DNA of 64,000 bases, taken from NCBI RefSeq assembly GCF_007752135.1, contig NZ_CP036298.1, positions 5,704,859 to 5,768,858 on the forward strand. Reading direction: 5' to 3'. A program made the translations under genes and the position numbers. Under the pieces are notes generated by a model. It did no database searches. It was not told the DNA's origin and saw only the letters and a program-made list of their open reading frames with translations. This document shows, piece by piece, positions 44,786 through 52,500 of the stretch. The number at the start of each line of letters is the position of its first letter. Position 1 is the first letter of the stretch. Source of the DNA: Aureliella helgolandensis (GTDB lineage: Bacteria; Planctomycetota; Planctomycetia; Pirellulales; Pirellulaceae).

Positions 44786-45076
44786 ATGAAAAATGCAACA
44801 AGGCAGCCAGTGACAACGTTGTTAATTGGCACACTGCGGATCACACCCGCAGCTTGGGAAAAGGTCGAAATGGAAGCACTATTCGAGAGTTTCATTCGAC
44901 ACCTGAACGGCAATTGGGGCGACTTGGACGAACACGACTGGAAGGCAAATGATGATGCCATCGAGTATGGCGGACGAGTGCTCTCCTCTTACTCGGACAG
45001 GAACGATACTCGGTTCTGGATTATCACGGAAGCAGATCGCTCGGCAACGACGATTCTGCTCCCGAGTGAATACTAA
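44786..45076 (+). CDS. DUF3768-like small plasmid-associated protein
   Basis: 96 residues. The C-terminal half shows the typical sequence run WGDLDEHDWKANDDAIEYGG, RVLSSYSD and RFWIITEADRSATTILLP-EY, which matches a widespread family of small plasmid and integrative-element proteins (DUF3768-like). Function unknown. It has AAAGG ahead of the ATG and a hairpin just upstream. Confidence 0.75.
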   Translation: MKNATRQPVTTLLIGTLRITPAAWEKVEMEALFESFIRHLNGNWGDLDEHDWKANDDAIEYGGRVLSSYSDRNDTRFWIITEADRSATTILLPSEY

Positions 45077-45124
45077 CTGAGTACAGGTAGGTTCTTTATC
45101 TTGCGTCATTAATGAAGGTTCAGT

Positions 45125-45150
45125 CGTGGAGAGCCAGCACGCTCTCCACG
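45125..45150 (+). terminator. Perfect 10-bp hairpin, weak terminator
   Basis: CGTGGAGAGC-cagcac-GCTCTCCACG, followed by CTTTAGGTTTT. It lies 49 bases after the DUF3768-like gene. Confidence 0.5.
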
Positions 45151-45239
45151 CTTTAGGTTTTGCAACGTCATTTTTGCTAGGCATTCACTTGGTTGTTTTC
45201 GCGGTGATGGTTTCGGCCATGATCGGGGAAACAACGGGT

Positions 45240-45275
45240 GGCGTACGGTCCCCAACGAAGTCCCGTACGCCTTTT
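45240..45275 (+). terminator. Hairpin with T-run ahead of gene 45302
   Basis: GGCGTACGG / CCGTACGCC (9-bp perfect stem, 14-base loop) followed by TTTT. It lies 26 bases before the next start codon, close enough to act as an attenuator. Confidence 0.55.
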
Positions 45276-45301
45276 AACAACCACCAAGAGGAGGTTATCT
45301 C

Positions 45302-45601
45302 ATGAATGAGATGAACAAAGCAAGCAATTTGACCTTTGGGATGAGCGGCGCTCGTTCCAGGGTTCAGGAAGATGAAGCACGGCCAAAGAAGGCGAACGTT
45401 ATTCGGCACTTACCATCTGTGCTCCATGATGTTTCGCCTGAAGTCGAGAAGCTAACCACGGAGCAATTCGTGGGTCTCATTCTCGTCATTGCCGATCTGA
45501 TCGACTCGATCAGCGGAGAGGTCTTTATCGCGAGAGAATTAGGCGATGACCTTTCGTGTCTTTCACATTGCCTTCGGCGAACAGTTACGGAGGTGAAGTA
45601 A
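45302..45601 (+). CDS. Small unknown helical protein
   Basis: 99 residues with AGAGGAGG upstream. The body is helical (LTTEQFVGLILVIADLIDSISGEVF). No family recognised. Its TAA overlaps the ATG of the next gene (TAATG), so the two are coupled. Confidence 0.6.
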   Translation: MNEMNKASNLTFGMSGARSRVQEDEARPKKANVIRHLPSVLHDVSPEVEKLTTEQFVGLILVIADLIDSISGEVFIARELGDDLSCLSHCLRRTVTEVK

Positions 45602-46128
45602 TGGGAAAGACAATCGTTAATGGCAATGCAGAACCAACACGGAGGTTTGTCAACGCCGACAGGCATCAGTGCCAGTGTGGCGGTCAACTTCAGAAGTTCG
45701 ACGAAAATTCATCAAGCCAAACTGCATATTGCAGCCGGTGCAATGAGTATTCGTTGATACTTCGGCCCGCGTATGAAACCCAAGTGATTCATTTGAATCT
45801 CTTTGGGACCATTCGTGGAAACGCTGCTTATCAGCGGCCTTATAGCGACATGGAACGAGCAGAAGAGCTTGTAGTCTGTTTGGTGATGGACGTGTGGCCT
45901 AATTGGGCAACGATCGACCAATTCAGTATCTACAGCTCTGACCACCTAGGAGCGCTACAACACGCGCTACGAAGCGGTTGCACTGCTTACGATTTTGATC
46001 GAGTCCAAGGGGACGGTAGTGCCATTACAAATTTGGTGCGATGCGTCTCAACACAACCATACGGTCGTGTTGACTTCGATCACGGATTGGCGTTTGCCAA
46101 GTCGTCAAGGCTGCACAAGCGGCGTTAA
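45601..46128 (+). CDS. Zinc-ribbon protein of unknown function
   Basis: 175 residues starting at ATG 45601. The N terminus has a four-Cys ribbon (HQCQCGGQLQKF then YCSRCNEYSL, residues about 23-50), and the remainder is an uncharacterised alpha/beta domain. It is translationally coupled to 45302-45601. Confidence 0.62.
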   Translation: MGKTIVNGNAEPTRRFVNADRHQCQCGGQLQKFDENSSSQTAYCSRCNEYSLILRPAYETQVIHLNLFGTIRGNAAYQRPYSDMERAEELVVCLVMDVWPNWATIDQFSIYSSDHLGALQHALRSGCTAYDFDRVQGDGSAITNLVRCVSTQPYGRVDFDHGLAFAKSSRLHKRR

Positions 46129-46130
46129 TA

Positions 46131-46180
46131 CCCTTGCTCTTGGTAACCGGATCTTCCCGGTTGCCAAGGGCTTTTTCTTT
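46131..46180 (+). terminator. Long hairpin with T-run
   Basis: CCCTTG...CAAGGG encloses GGTAACCGG-atctt-(c)CCGGTTGCC (one G-T pair), followed by CTTTTTC. It ends about 22 bases before ATG 46202, so it may also regulate the next gene. Confidence 0.7.
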
Positions 46181-46201
46181 CTAATCATCCGGAGACCAAC
46201 C

Positions 46202-46450
46202 ATGGCCCAGCCAGCTCACACTATTCGGTTTGGACTAATCAAAGCCAGCATCTGGCAGAATCACACCCGCGTTGGCGATCGGCACAGCGTGACGATCGTT
46301 CGACTTTACAAGAACGGAGATACCTGGAAAGAGTCGCTGCGATTCGGTCGAGACGATTTGCCGCTAGTCTGCAAAGTCAGCGATTTGGCACATTCATGGA
46401 TCTTCGAGCACAGCCAAGAAGAGCGGGCCGCCAATTCCCCAGTCGCGTAG
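46202..46450 (+). CDS. Small accessory protein, paralogue of 44459-44722
   Basis: 82 residues starting at ATG 46202. Shares IW-N, VT--RL-K-G--W-ES and FGR-DL with the 44459 gene, and ends WIFEHSQEE. Function unknown. A weak ribosome-binding site only is seen. Confidence 0.68.
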   Translation: MAQPAHTIRFGLIKASIWQNHTRVGDRHSVTIVRLYKNGDTWKESLRFGRDDLPLVCKVSDLAHSWIFEHSQEERAANSPVA

Positions 46451-46482
46451 TTCCTGATGCCCCAAATTTGCATTGAAAGGCA

Positions 46483-46692
46483 TTGAGCTTGCACGATTCA
46501 TCCAATGAAACTGAAAAACCACCAGAGGCGGAATTGTCCAATTGGTGGTATTCCGCCTGTGAGCACTGCACCGCCAAGTGGTTTGCGCCGTTTCAGCCGG
46601 TGGTTTGTCCGCGCTGCGGCTCGCCCGTATTGCAGCCCGAGCGCAAGCTTCCGCCATGGCTCGACAGTGCACCAGCCAGGAAGCTGACATAG
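46483..46692 (+). CDS. Tiny zinc-ribbon protein
   Basis: About 69 residues with a clear two-knuckle ribbon (CEHCTAKW and VCPRCGSPVL). The start is a TTG (46483 after GAAAGG, or 46492). No wider family recognised. Confidence 0.5.
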   Translation: MSLHDSSNETEKPPEAELSNWWYSACEHCTAKWFAPFQPVVCPRCGSPVLQPERKLPPWLDSAPARKLT

Positions 46693-46729
46693 TTGCCTAG
46701 ACATTTGCAGCATTCATCAGAAAGTTCCA

Positions 46730-47365
46730 GTGAGCAAATTGACCTCCAGCGAATCCCAACACGATCTCGGTCCACAGGCAGCAAGCTTGGACGGCGGCGC
46801 AAGCGAGCTGATCCTGCCCACGATCGTGGGCGACTTGCAATTGTTGGTTGATCGCGGCGCCAAATTCTCAACCATTTATGCCGATCCACCGTGGCCTTAT
46901 AGCAACACTGCGGCTCGCGGTGCTGCAGAGAACCACTACAAGACAATGACTATGGAAGACATTTTACGGGAACCGGTGAATCTTCTTGCTGCCACCCAGT
47001 CACACCTGCACTTATGGACCACAAATGCATTCTTGCGAGAAGCATTCGACGTGATGAATGCTTGGGGATTTCAATACAAGTCGTGCTTGCTGTGGGTAAA
47101 GCCACAGATGGGGATGGGCAACTACTGGCGAGTTTCGCACGAGTTTCTGTTACTGGGAGTGCGCGGAAGCTTGCCATTCCAAGACAACAAATGCCGAAGC
47201 TGGATTTCGGCCCGCCGCACCGTGCACAGCCGCAAGCCGTTCGCATTTCGGGAACTCGTTGAACGCGTCAGTCCAGGTCCCTATTTGGAGCTGTATGGCC
47301 GAGTAGAGCAGCCCAACACCACATGGACCGTCTACGGAAACCAAGTTGAAAGACGATTGTTCTGA
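46730..47365 (+). CDS. MT-A70 family adenine-N6 methyltransferase
   Basis: 211 residues with the MT-A70 signature FSTIYADPPWPYSN (DPPW catalytic motif, about residue 48), HLHLWTTNAFLREAF, SCLLWVKPQMGMGNYWR and PYLELYGRVEQP. Phage and plasmid members methylate adenine in DNA, often giving protection from restriction. GTG start. No cognate nuclease is adjacent, so it is probably an orphan methylase of the element, relevant to the type I and other restriction systems it may meet. Confidence 0.88.
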   Translation: MSKLTSSESQHDLGPQAASLDGGASELILPTIVGDLQLLVDRGAKFSTIYADPPWPYSNTAARGAAENHYKTMTMEDILREPVNLLAATQSHLHLWTTNAFLREAFDVMNAWGFQYKSCLLWVKPQMGMGNYWRVSHEFLLLGVRGSLPFQDNKCRSWISARRTVHSRKPFAFRELVERVSPGPYLELYGRVEQPNTTWTVYGNQVERRLF

Positions 47366-47418
47366 GACGTTTTTATTTGTAGTCGATGTTGATTTCACTC
47401 CAAGAACGAGAATTACCA

Positions 47419-47739
47419 ATGCTAAAATCAAATACCGGAAAAACCGGTCCGCGCGAAGCAGTCGATGAAAGCGACGTGCTTCAGATATTGCTACGGCGGC
47501 TCGACCAAATCGAAGCCAAGCTGCAAATAGATCCGAAAGGGGAGCGTGAGTACTTCTCGGTATCCGAGGCAGCCGAGCTTCTCGGCAAGGCAACGTTTAC
47601 CGTTCGCGAGTGGTGCCGTCTTGAGCGCATCAACGCCCGCAAACGTCCCTCTGGTCGAGGCCGAAGCCTCGAGTGGATGATCTCAGCCAAAGAAATTCAA
47701 CGCATCATCGATCAAGGACTACTGCCACGAGACCTTTGA
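47419..47739 (+). CDS. Excisionase / MerR-like HTH protein
   Basis: About 106 residues (ATG 47419; an in-frame ATG at 47386 is possible). The C-terminal half is an HTH_17-type fold: YFSVSEAAELLGKATFTVREWCRLERINARK. Such small proteins direct excision or control integrases of integrative elements. It lies 2 kb from the integrase gene on the opposite strand. Gene regulation of the island end is the likely job. Confidence 0.72.
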   Translation: MLKSNTGKTGPREAVDESDVLQILLRRLDQIEAKLQIDPKGEREYFSVSEAAELLGKATFTVREWCRLERINARKRPSGRGRSLEWMISAKEIQRIIDQGLLPRDL

Positions 47740-47813
47740 GCACATCGCCTCACCGCTGCAGAAATTCACGATTGCACGCGAGTCAGAGGCAAACGAAACT
47801 CGTCGACCGGAGT

Positions 47814-49148
47814 TTATTTCAAGCATTCAATCTCAGCTAGTTTCGAGCCAGAATCATGGCGGCCTGGGCGAGCGCTCAATCGGCCGTCGGAGTGTTGATG
47901 GAACGTGCCACCGTTAGATTGCCATTGGCGGAGGGCCTTGGTACTTCGCACTGCTTCAAAATGCACCCATTCGCGAATGTACTCGCGCAATGCTGGTGGC
48001 ACCAAGGCCATCGGTCCGCGCGGGTCGCAGACAGGAGCCCCGATAGATCTGTGCAGAATCGCCCGAAACTCTTGAGCGAGCGCTGCAGTGTCAGCAGGTT
48101 GACCATCGATTGAGGACCAGAGGCGATTGATCAATTCGTTGTCAAATGGAGGCCGTTGTTCGCCGCGCGTCGGGTTCACCTGCGGTGCTGCGTCGGCCAA
48201 AGCCCAGGGCGACAATACCGCGTACTGCTCTACACGGCTAATACTGTCAACCTTTCGCTGATGCCTGAATAGGTCTGGAGCCCACGTAACCTGGATTCGA
48301 GCCCCACGTTTGCGATGCAACTCTGGGTAACGGACGCGGATATCCGTTTTTTGACAGTAATCCTCCGTCAATCGCGTTAGCTGAGCTTTATTCGAATCCT
48401 CATTTAGAACGTCCACAATCAGCTGTTCCAGAGCGCGTCCACAACTCGGAGCCACCAACCGTGGAAATCGGCTTGGCTCGGCTTGTAGAATTCGAGGAAG
48501 CATCATCGCTAAATCGTTCAGATCGCACACGAGGCTTCGCATCGAGTGCCGCACATTGAGTGTGGCCAGACAATCCGTCTCATGTTTGTCAAAGAATACA
48601 AATCCAATGCCCCAACTCCTAGCTTCAATAAGCTGATCAGTCCGTAAGAAAACTTTCTCACCGTTAGTGCTAGTCGCCAGGTATCGGTAGCGGGTAAGCT
48701 TCGGGCTGCCGCCATCGGGTTCAAGTTCATCGGGCCGGTACTCCACTTTGTCTGCGTGAAACCAGGTGTGCATACCCAACAGCTGATCACGTGTTCGTTC
48801 AAGCAGTGCAAATACCGTCTCGATGCGACGCCCTTGTGTATCCTTGATTGATGGATAACGGACCAAACGCCTGTAAACGTTCAAAAGGTCTGTCCCGAAG
48901 TGTCCTTCAAGATCAACTCGAGCAAGGTAAACTGGGAGTACACCCTTTTGATAAGCGTTCTCGAGGTTCACGATAGTCTGTCGAAGCTCACGAAAGAATC
49001 TATCGACCTCCGTGGCGCCGACCACGGGCTCATATCTTGTCCTAACTGTATTTCCGGTAATCATTGTTAGTCGCTCCGCAATTTGTTGACTTCGTTCTCG
49101 CGCCGCGACAAATCTAATGACGTTGCCGTTGCCTTCGCGAATGATCAA
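47814..49148 (-). CDS. Unknown protein
   Basis: 444 residues, soluble, mixed alpha/beta, no signal peptide. Features visible: a helical N terminus (VDRFFRELRQTIVNLENAYQ), VFLRTDQLIEARSWGIGFVFF and DLNDLAMMLPRILQ in the middle, and a basic C-terminal tail. I recognise no family. It is oriented toward the excisionase-like gene (convergent). Confidence 0.6.
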   Translation of the reverse strand: MIIREGNGNVIRFVAARERSQQIAERLTMITGNTVRTRYEPVVGATEVDRFFRELRQTIVNLENAYQKGVLPVYLARVDLEGHFGTDLLNVYRRLVRYPSIKDTQGRRIETVFALLERTRDQLLGMHTWFHADKVEYRPDELEPDGGSPKLTRYRYLATSTNGEKVFLRTDQLIEARSWGIGFVFFDKHETDCLATLNVRHSMRSLVCDLNDLAMMLPRILQAEPSRFPRLVAPSCGRALEQLIVDVLNEDSNKAQLTRLTEDYCQKTDIRVRYPELHRKRGARIQVTWAPDLFRHQRKVDSISRVEQYAVLSPWALADAAPQVNPTRGEQRPPFDNELINRLWSSIDGQPADTAALAQEFRAILHRSIGAPVCDPRGPMALVPPALREYIREWVHFEAVRSTKALRQWQSNGGTFHQHSDGRLSARPGRHDSGSKLAEIECLK

Positions 49149-49293
49149 ACACGTGAGCGTTACGCGACCAGAACTCTGTGGACAAGAACCAAACTGTGGG
49201 TGGGCGGTTTAAAGAATGTGTATCCTAAGTCGTCGTCGCGATTGGGAGGGAGATTTCGACTGCAGAGCTGGGTACTGAGCGGAAAACAACACG

Positions 49294-49674
49294 ATGAATA
49301 AAGTACGTTGCAACCTAGTCGTCATTCGCTCCAAGCAGCTTGACGCCGCTGCGCGCTTCTATGGCGCACTTGGACTTCGACTTATCAAGCATCGACATGG
49401 GAGTGGTCCAGAGCACTTTGCCTCGGAAATTGACACCCCGACTTTTGAAATCTATCCTTTAACAAATGAAGCCACTGCCACCACAGGAGTCCGCATTGGT
49501 TTCGCAGTTGAAAGCGTGGATCAAGTCTTTGAGCATCTCCTGAGCGTGGGTGGACAAGCGGTCAGTGCCCCAAAAAATTCGCCATGGGGTCGTCGCGCCG
49601 TGATTGCAGATACCGACGGTCATCGAGTTGAGTTAACGTCCGCGATTGAGCCTGAGGAAGCGGCGGGGGGCTGA
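49294..49674 (+). CDS. Glyoxalase/VOC-superfamily protein
   Basis: 126 residues with the paired beta-alpha-beta-beta-beta plan of vicinal oxygen chelate proteins: NLVVIRSKQLDAAARFYGALGL at the start, VRIGFAVESVDQVFEHLL in the second half, and a closing VIADTDGHRVELTSAI with the metal-ligand-type Glu. Such small single-domain members are often annotated as bleomycin/glyoxalase proteins without known substrate. Confidence 0.85.
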   Translation: MNKVRCNLVVIRSKQLDAAARFYGALGLRLIKHRHGSGPEHFASEIDTPTFEIYPLTNEATATTGVRIGFAVESVDQVFEHLLSVGGQAVSAPKNSPWGRRAVIADTDGHRVELTSAIEPEEAAGG

Positions 49675-49692
49675 TAGACCTGCTTCTACAAC

Positions 49693-50949
49693 TTAGCCAA
49701 AGACTTTCGCCAGCTCACGACGCTGTGAACTTGGAAACAGGTGCCGGTAGCGGCGGCGCATCTCTTCGGTTTGGTGCCCGACCCAGGCGTCGATCATACG
49801 TTGATCGACTGCGGCTGAAGCGCAGTTGCTAATAAAGCTATGGCGAAAAACGTGCCAGCCGCGTATGTGCTTCCACTTGCTGCCCGACAAGACCGCGTCC
49901 AAATGATCACTGGCCTCGTCGGGAGCAACGCTCTCCCAGTTCTCGCGGCGCTCGGCATTGCGAGACCGCCGGACGCGGTGATCGAGCGGAAATGTATACG
50001 AGGTGTTGCCGCATTGCTTGCACCACTGGCGAAGCGTCTCTTTGAGAAAGGGACTAAGCGGGACGTGGCGAAAAGACTGCTTGCCGCGGATTCGCTTCTT
50101 TTCGCGGATCATTAATATGTCGCTCTCGAAGTCGATGTCCTCAGTACGGGAGCGACAAATTTCACTGCGGCGGGCGCCAGTGTGGGAAGCGAGCACCGTC
50201 ATGGGATAGAGGAAGCCGTACGTCGAGTTCTGCTTGACGTAGGTTAGCAGCTCGTCTAACTCCTTGGTACTCAAATAGAGCGAGTCCCAAAGTTCAAGCT
50301 GGCTGATTTTACCGGTGACCATTCCTCGATCGATGCGGCGCTGGATTTCTTCCAAAGTGAGAAAAGGCGATGCCTCGGTTTGAAGTGGGTAGTGCAAGCC
50401 TTGATTCGGAAAGTCAGAGCTGACGTGATCGAAGCGTTTCGCCCAGCGCCAGAGCGTTCGGAAAGTGGCCATCTCTTTGCGAATCGTGCCTGTCGATACT
50501 TTCTTTCCGCGGTGCCCGTCCTCTTCGGAGCGCTTTGAGATATATCGCTGGAGGTCACCAGCCGTGATCGTAACTAAACGCGTGTTCTGCCCCAAGATTC
50601 GAGCAACATGTCTCATGTGGACTTTGGTAATACGGAGCGACTCAGGCGCGTGCGAATCTCTGGGGAGACTCTCGCGGTACTTGTCATAGATGCACCCCAA
50701 CTGCATTTGGCCGGTGGGCTGCGGCTTGCCACTGAGCCGACCGTCCGAGACGAGAAAGCTCATGAGGTCCGCACCTGGGGGAACTTCGAGGCGACCGCGC
50801 TCCACCAATTCGATATTCTCCTGGATGCGAAGTCGAATGCCTTCCGCCTTGTTGGCTTCGTTCGTCTTCGTAGATCGCTTGAGCCGTGCTCCAGCGTACC
50901 GAAAGCAAACCAAGTAGATTCCAGATTTTTGTTGTTCCAGCCAAGCCAT
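49693..50949 (-). CDS. Tyrosine recombinase / integrase
   Basis: 418 residues with an N-terminal SAM-like DNA-binding domain and a catalytic domain carrying all expected residues: SHTGARRSEICRS (first Arg), HVFRHSFISN (His-x-x-Arg), WVGHQTEEMRRRYRHLFP (second His and Tyr nucleophile near residue 403). The gene starts about 195 bases from a tRNA-Asn gene. It is probably the integrase that brought in DNA to its left, with its gene next to the attachment site. It appears intact. Confidence 0.92.
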   Translation of the reverse strand: MAWLEQQKSGIYLVCFRYAGARLKRSTKTNEANKAEGIRLRIQENIELVERGRLEVPPGADLMSFLVSDGRLSGKPQPTGQMQLGCIYDKYRESLPRDSHAPESLRITKVHMRHVARILGQNTRLVTITAGDLQRYISKRSEEDGHRGKKVSTGTIRKEMATFRTLWRWAKRFDHVSSDFPNQGLHYPLQTEASPFLTLEEIQRRIDRGMVTGKISQLELWDSLYLSTKELDELLTYVKQNSTYGFLYPMTVLASHTGARRSEICRSRTEDIDFESDILMIREKKRIRGKQSFRHVPLSPFLKETLRQWCKQCGNTSYTFPLDHRVRRSRNAERRENWESVAPDEASDHLDAVLSGSKWKHIRGWHVFRHSFISNCASAAVDQRMIDAWVGHQTEEMRRRYRHLFPSSQRRELAKVFG

Positions 50950-51064
50950 ATGCGTTGAACTCCTTGTTGTAAATTGTGGCGATTGACCGGTGAAACGGCC
51001 ATCGATACAAATTCAACACAAGCTCAACGCTGCCCCGTTTTTGCCCCGTAAACGGTTAGGATAC

Positions 51065-51101
51065 GAAAAAAGGACTTAGAGCTGATTGCCCTAAGTCCTT
51101 T
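51065..51101 (-). terminator. Terminator downstream of tRNA-Asn
   Basis: On the minus strand AAAGGACTTAG...CTAAGTCCTTT forms an 11-bp stem followed by TTT more, giving a T6 run. It lies 43 bases after the tRNA 3' end. Confidence 0.82.
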
Positions 51102-51143
51102 GTTTGAAAGCGTTTGTGCGATTTCAAATTGTGGAAAACTAAG

Positions 51144-51216
51144 CTCCTCCGGTAGGACTCGAACCTACGACCCGGCGGTTAACAGCCGCCTGCTCTACCA
51201 ACTGAGCTACAGAGGA
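51144..51216 (-). tRNA. tRNA-Asn (anticodon GTT)
   Basis: On the minus strand the cloverleaf is clear: acceptor TCCTCTG/CGGAGGA, D arm GCTC-AGTTGGTA-GAGC, anticodon stem GGCGG/CCGCC around CTGTTAA with anticodon GTT, and T arm GTAGG-TTCGAGT-CCTAC. The discriminator is G, as expected for Asn. CCA is not encoded. Confidence 0.95.
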
Positions 51217-51219
51217 ATA

Positions 51220-51950
51220 TGGGTTGCAGCCTAACAAGCCTTCAGCTCGCAGGATGCCTGGTCTCATTAAAGCGGAACCGGGGCAGAAGGACTGGAAAAG
51301 GGCCGCGAAGCTCTCAACCAAAGAATAATGTATCTGTCGGTTCCAATGATGCGTCTAGATTACCTTGATCCTGGCAGACTCGCAAGTCCGATTTGATGGC
51401 TAAAGACAGATCTTTTGACTCTGAACTTTTTCGGCCTCTTTCGCGCCGATGTTGAACGTTTTCCTGTGAAATGGACCAAGTTAATAACAAGGACGGGCGG
51501 AATCTTAAGCGACGAATCAGAAATTTCTAGGTCCGACTTGCCGACTGGTCTAGCCAGCCTGCATGGGCGGACCAATGCGCCCGCTAGCACTTGCCCCAAA
51601 TGGTTCCCAACCTACTCCACTATCGGGGCATCGACCCTCGACACTCTGACCAGAACTACTCAGACCTGATCCGATGGGAACGAAAGTCGCTAGCTCAGCT
51701 CGGGTAACACTGCACCGTCCATCCTGGAACTCCACAAGTCAGGGTCAGCAGCACGAAACAGCAAGGAGGCATATGTGGGTGCCAACCTGAAGGCGCCCGG
51801 AGACGATTACAACTGGCGGAATTGCTGCCTATCGGACGCCACCTGCAACTGGCTCAGGGAGTAGTGCCAGGGAAACTGCGATGAGGCCCCAATAGCGTCT
51901 TGCCGTGCTCCGCCCCACTACGCATTACCGAGTAGGGAGCGTTTTCAGCG
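51220..51950. other. Intergenic stretch without a recognised gene
   Basis: Short ORFs on both strands overlap with no shared support (no ribosome-binding site, no family). I see no gene. This is probably backbone spacer between tRNA-Asn and the repeat cluster. Confidence 0.5.
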
Positions 51951-52325
51951 TTGACGCATAGATAGCATCTCTAATCAGCCTGTAGCGGCGACCACCTGTC
52001 CTTGCTGACGCGGCGGGTTGCAATGAAATGGTGCCGATTCGACGGACAGTCGAGACTCTTAGTTCAGCGGAGCAAGTTTGCGTCGAATTGGGTAGGTGAA
52101 AGATATCCGATCGAAGAGTGCTTGCAGGCTTGACGCAATAGTAGCATCTCTAATCAGCCTGTAGCGGCGACCAACTTTCCTTGCTGACCGGGCTGTTGAT
52201 TTAATCGCAATTTGAATTTTAATGCGGAGGTAGCATCCTTAATTGACTTGCAGCGGAGGTTACCTTTCCTTGCTCACGCGGCGGGTTGCAATTTCAACAG
52301 CCCGTTACGGGGCGGGTTGCAATGT
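51951..52325. repeat. Cluster of dispersed GC-rich repeats
   Basis: Copies begin near 51961, 52141 and 52229, with a partial copy at about 52301. Consensus: GTAGCATCTCTAATC, then CCTGTAGCGGCGACCA, then CCTTGCTGACGCGGCGGG and TTGCAAT. The ends can pair (for example TTGCA with TGCAA around the core). The CCTTGCTCACGCGGCGGGTT core is shared with the 159-bp units at 62.3-63.6 kb. It belongs to a dispersed family of this genome. Confidence 0.78.
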
Positions 52326-52500
52326 GATCAAGCTTCCACAGTGGCTTCGTCTTCCTTAGCCCGGTTGCGACTCCGTTTCGTGGCACCGCGCTGTAGCACC
52401 GTGCACTGCGATAGGCCCCGTTGTCGTGGTCCCCTGTCCGATAGAAAAATGAGGCGGACCACGACCATGTGGGAATTGGGAATAGGGAAATGTCCTAGGA

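Noticed and set aside
31930-47365. Classical relaxase or type IV secretion channel genes
   Set aside because: No relaxase three-His motif or VirB-type gene could be recognised; only the coupling ATPase is evident.
51360-51735. Short ORFs between tRNA-Asn and the repeats
   Set aside because: Overlapping frames on both strands with no ribosome-binding site or family resemblance.
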